Positions 14,065 through 15,699 of a DNA stretch of 15,699 nt are shown here, in pieces. The notes under the pieces are model-generated. The model did no database searches, was not told where the DNA came from, and saw nothing but the letters and a program-made list of their open reading frames with translations. Made by a program: the position numbers and the translations under genes. The DNA comes from Proteobacteria bacterium UBA2133 (GTDB lineage Bacteria; Pseudomonadota; Gammaproteobacteria; Arenicellales; UBA868). Each line of letters opens with the position of its first letter. The stretch's first letter is position 1. The stretch is from positions 3,101 to 18,799 of the forward strand of contig DCXP01000011.1 of the NCBI GenBank assembly GCA_002327725.1. The letters run 5' to 3'.

Positions 14065-14090
14065 ATTTTAACGGAAGCGCGCAAGGTCAA
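14062..14090 (-). promoter_or_regulatory. Candidate sigma-70 promoter of the repressor/permease operon
   Basis: On the minus strand TTGACC (14090-14085) is followed after 17 nt by AATAAC (14067-14062). The -35 hexamer is close to consensus and the -10 is weak; TAAAAT at a shorter spacing overlaps it. The position, about 40 bp before the GTG start and next to the palindrome, supports it. Confidence 0.4.
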
Positions 14091-14119
14091 GCGGCGCCTC
14101 CTAGAGGCTCAATCCGCAC

Positions 14120-14944
14120 CTACCAGTATTTTTCGAAATGAATCTGCCCGGGCTGACGGGCTTTGTGAATGCTGAGGCCGTACCGGGCGGTCAGAATCTC
14201 GACGAGACCTCCGGGGGTTTCGTAACTCAAGTGCCCGGTTTTGCGAGCCTTTTTGGGAATGCCGATCATGGCCGGGTTGCCACAGGCAAAGACGTGGGTG
14301 TTCTCGGGCCTAATCGTGACGCCGTACTCCTTTTCGAGGATTCCGTCGCGAAAGTAGTCCTGGATGTAGCGTTTGGGACCGCCTTCGCGGGTCACCAGCG
14401 AAATGTAGACAAGATTCGGATGCGTTTTCCGGAACTCACGGATCTGCTCGGCGTACGCAAGTTCGGCGCCGTAGCGTACGCACTCCATCATCAGGACCTG
14501 CTTGCAGGTATTCACACAGGCTTCAAGCATCGTCATATGGGGTGCAACACCGGTTCCGGTCGACGCCAGGATCATGGTCATTTCAGGATCCAGATCAGGC
14601 AGCAGATACGTGCCCAGCATTTTCGGCCTGACAAAGAGCCGGCCGCCTTCACCCTGCTCAAACAGGATTGGCGTCAGATCTCCCTCGGGTACCCGGATGA
14701 TCAGCAGTTCCAGCAGATCCGGATCGATTGCCGGGCCTAATGACCGGGAAAGAGAGTACGGGCGGCGGATCAGTTTGTTGCCATCCGGTCCAACCAGGGC
14801 AATGCTGACATAGTGTCCGGGCTGCCGTCCCGGAATGGGCGCATCCGGCCGGATAAAAAAAATCGAAAGCCCGTCGGCGACGGATTCGATTCTCTCTATG
14901 GTCGCATTGTAGGTGTCGGCCCCGGTTGGCTTGTCTGTGGACAT
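14120..14944 (-). CDS. fpr: Ferredoxin/flavodoxin-NADP(+) reductase
   Basis: The 274-residue flavoprotein has the FNR-family FAD site RRPYSLSRS (60-68) after the GHYVSIAL strand, the pyridine-nucleotide motif STGTGVAPHMTML (128-140), the VFACGNPAMIG segment, and a C-terminus ending in the aromatic FEKYW, typical of the bacterial Fpr subclass in which a terminal Trp or Tyr stacks on FAD. It transfers electrons between NADPH and ferredoxin or flavodoxin in the cytoplasm, often for oxidative-stress repair or to supply oxygenases. The start ATG 14944 has a poor ribosome binding site. It lies 96 bp upstream of the repressor on the same strand, but a separate promoter in that gap suggests a different transcript. 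A GCCTC/GAGGC hairpin near 14096-14108 has no T run. Confidence 0.9.
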   Translation of the reverse strand: MSTDKPTGADTYNATIERIESVADGLSIFFIRPDAPIPGRQPGHYVSIALVGPDGNKLIRRPYSLSRSLGPAIDPDLLELLIIRVPEGDLTPILFEQGEGGRLFVRPKMLGTYLLPDLDPEMTMILASTGTGVAPHMTMLEACVNTCKQVLMMECVRYGAELAYAEQIREFRKTHPNLVYISLVTREGGPKRYIQDYFRDGILEKEYGVTIRPENTHVFACGNPAMIGIPKKARKTGHLSYETPGGLVEILTARYGLSIHKARQPGQIHFEKYW

Positions 14945-15060
14945 GACGTTCGCGATTGACTAGTCTGACCCCAGCCTGAAGCCTCCAGTAAACCCGGCAA
15001 CCGGCAGGCGATTACCAAAAAGGGGTTCTGCTACGGTACACCAGGCGGATATCAGAGACA

Positions 15061-15699
15061 ATGACCAAACCGACCTCCAGCCCAGCTTCACTTCGCGCCG
15101 TTCTGTTCGACGTCTTTGGCACGGTGGTCGATTGGCGTTCTTCGATCGCAAGAGAAGTGCAGGCAGCGCTCATCCATCACAGTGTGTCAGTCGACAGCAT
15201 TGCCTTTGCAGACCGGTGGCGGGCGCTGTACCAGCCGGCCATGTCGCGGGTACGTTCGGGCGAGATCGATTTCATTCCTCTGGATGACCTGCACCGTCAG
15301 AATCTTGATCAGGTGCTGGAAGAATTTTCTGTCGACTGTCTGAGCGAGCCGGAAAAAGTGGACCTGAACCTCGCGTGGCATCGTCTTGATCCCTGGCCTG
15401 ATACCGTTGCCGGACTTCGGCGGTTGAAAAAGGGCTACGTAGTGGGAACCCTGTCGAACGGCAACATTGCGCTGATGGTGAATATGGCCAAGCGTGCACA
15501 GTTGCCCTGGGATGTCATCCTCGGGGCCGAAGTTGCGCGGGCCTATAAACCCCAGCCGCAGGCTTATCTTGGGTCAGCGCAGGCGCTTGGATTAGTTCCC
15601 GGTGAGTGCATGCTGGTGGCTGCGCACAATGATGATCTGAAGGCGGCGGCGCAATGCGGTTTCAAGACGGCTTTTGTCGAGCGCCCGTTTGAGCATGGA
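15061..15699 (+). CDS. Haloacid dehalogenase type II-like HAD hydrolase, 3' end missing
   Basis: The visible 213 residues run off the right edge and are probably nearly the whole protein, since 2-haloacid dehalogenases are about 220-240 residues long. HAD motif I is VLFDVFGTVVDW with nucleophile Asp17, as in L-2-haloacid dehalogenases; motif II is GTLSNGN (Ser132, Asn133); motif III is Lys163 in AYKPQPQAYL; motif IV is MLVAAHNDDLKAA. These features favour the type II dehalogenase group over phosphatases, which usually have DxD at motif I, although many genome members have no proven dehalogenase activity. The start ATG 15061 is chosen because the start codon directly precedes a divergent 116-bp gap to the reductase gene; the ribosome binding site is weak. 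Confidence 0.87.
   Translation, partial: MTKPTSSPASLRAVLFDVFGTVVDWRSSIAREVQAALIHHSVSVDSIAFADRWRALYQPAMSRVRSGEIDFIPLDDLHRQNLDQVLEEFSVDCLSEPEKVDLNLAWHRLDPWPDTVAGLRRLKKGYVVGTLSNGNIALMVNMAKRAQLPWDVILGAEVARAYKPQPQAYLGSAQALGLVPGECMLVAAHNDDLKAAAQCGFKTAFVERPFEHG

Noticed and set aside
14096..14108. Short palindrome GCCTC-CTA-GAGGC after the reductase gene as a terminator
   Set aside because: Only five base pairs and no T run on either strand.
1..15699. Mobile elements, CRISPR arrays, toxin-antitoxin or defence systems
   Set aside because: No transposase, integrase, direct-repeat array, nuclease or typical defence motif was seen; the ribbon-helix-helix-like protein has no toxin partner next to it.

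Overview
The window looks like a chromosomal stretch from a moderately GC-rich proteobacterium, most likely a marine-type gammaproteobacterium. That is an inference from protein style (UMF1, EamA and TauE/SafE transporters, beta-oxidation enzymes, an Fpr-type reductase), GC-rich third positions and common GTG starts. No rRNA, tRNA, insertion sequence, integrase or CRISPR array was found. Two decayed genes (a rhodanese fragment and an AEC-family permease remnant) show that the region has been remodelled.

Layout. 1-930 (-): UMF1-type major facilitator, cut by the left edge. 943-1301 (-): a possible very small ORF and a rhodanese remnant. 1339-2565 (+): FAD-dependent oxidoreductase of the dimethylglycine/sarcosine dehydrogenase type without the usual C-terminal folate domain. 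2582-3529 (-): TIM-barrel amidohydrolase, convergent with it. 3727-4194 (+): GFA/CENP-V-type zinc protein. 4263-4544 (+): small soluble protein with a strong ribosome binding site and a clear terminator. 4633-5538 (-): EamA transporter. 7959-5686 (-): three-gene operon of an enoyl-CoA isomerase/hydratase, a peroxisomal-type 2,4-dienoyl-CoA reductase and a SAM methyltransferase. 7960-8104: divergent intergenic region with a long inverted repeat and a possible 29-residue ORF. 8105-9743 (+): ribbon-helix-helix-like protein with a CxxC tail, class II aldolase-family protein, and a two-segment membrane protein. 9740-10678 (-): second EamA transporter. 10821-11135 (-): AEC permease remnant. 11338-12087 (+): TauE/SafE exporter. 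12168-12599 (+): CBS-pair protein. 14023-12655 (-): ArsR-type repressor and a Cys-rich permease, overlapping by 8 nt, with a candidate operator/promoter. 14120-14944 (-): ferredoxin/flavodoxin-NADP reductase. 15061-15699 (+): 2-haloacid dehalogenase-type HAD hydrolase, cut by the right edge.

How the genes work together. The clearest unit is the operon for handling double bonds in unsaturated acyl-CoAs. The second is a metal(loid)-responsive repressor/permease pair. The oxidoreductase (demethylation chemistry would release one-carbon units), amidohydrolase and GFA protein could form a small catabolic cluster, but they are on alternating strands and the link is speculative. Five intact or partial transporters plus one relic in 15.7 kb suggest an accessory, nutrient-scavenging neighbourhood. 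I do not see strong evidence for a new defence, mobile or RNA-guided system; the least explained parts are the structured 7960-8104 intergenic region, the small proteins at 4263 and 8105, and the two-anchor membrane protein at 9207.
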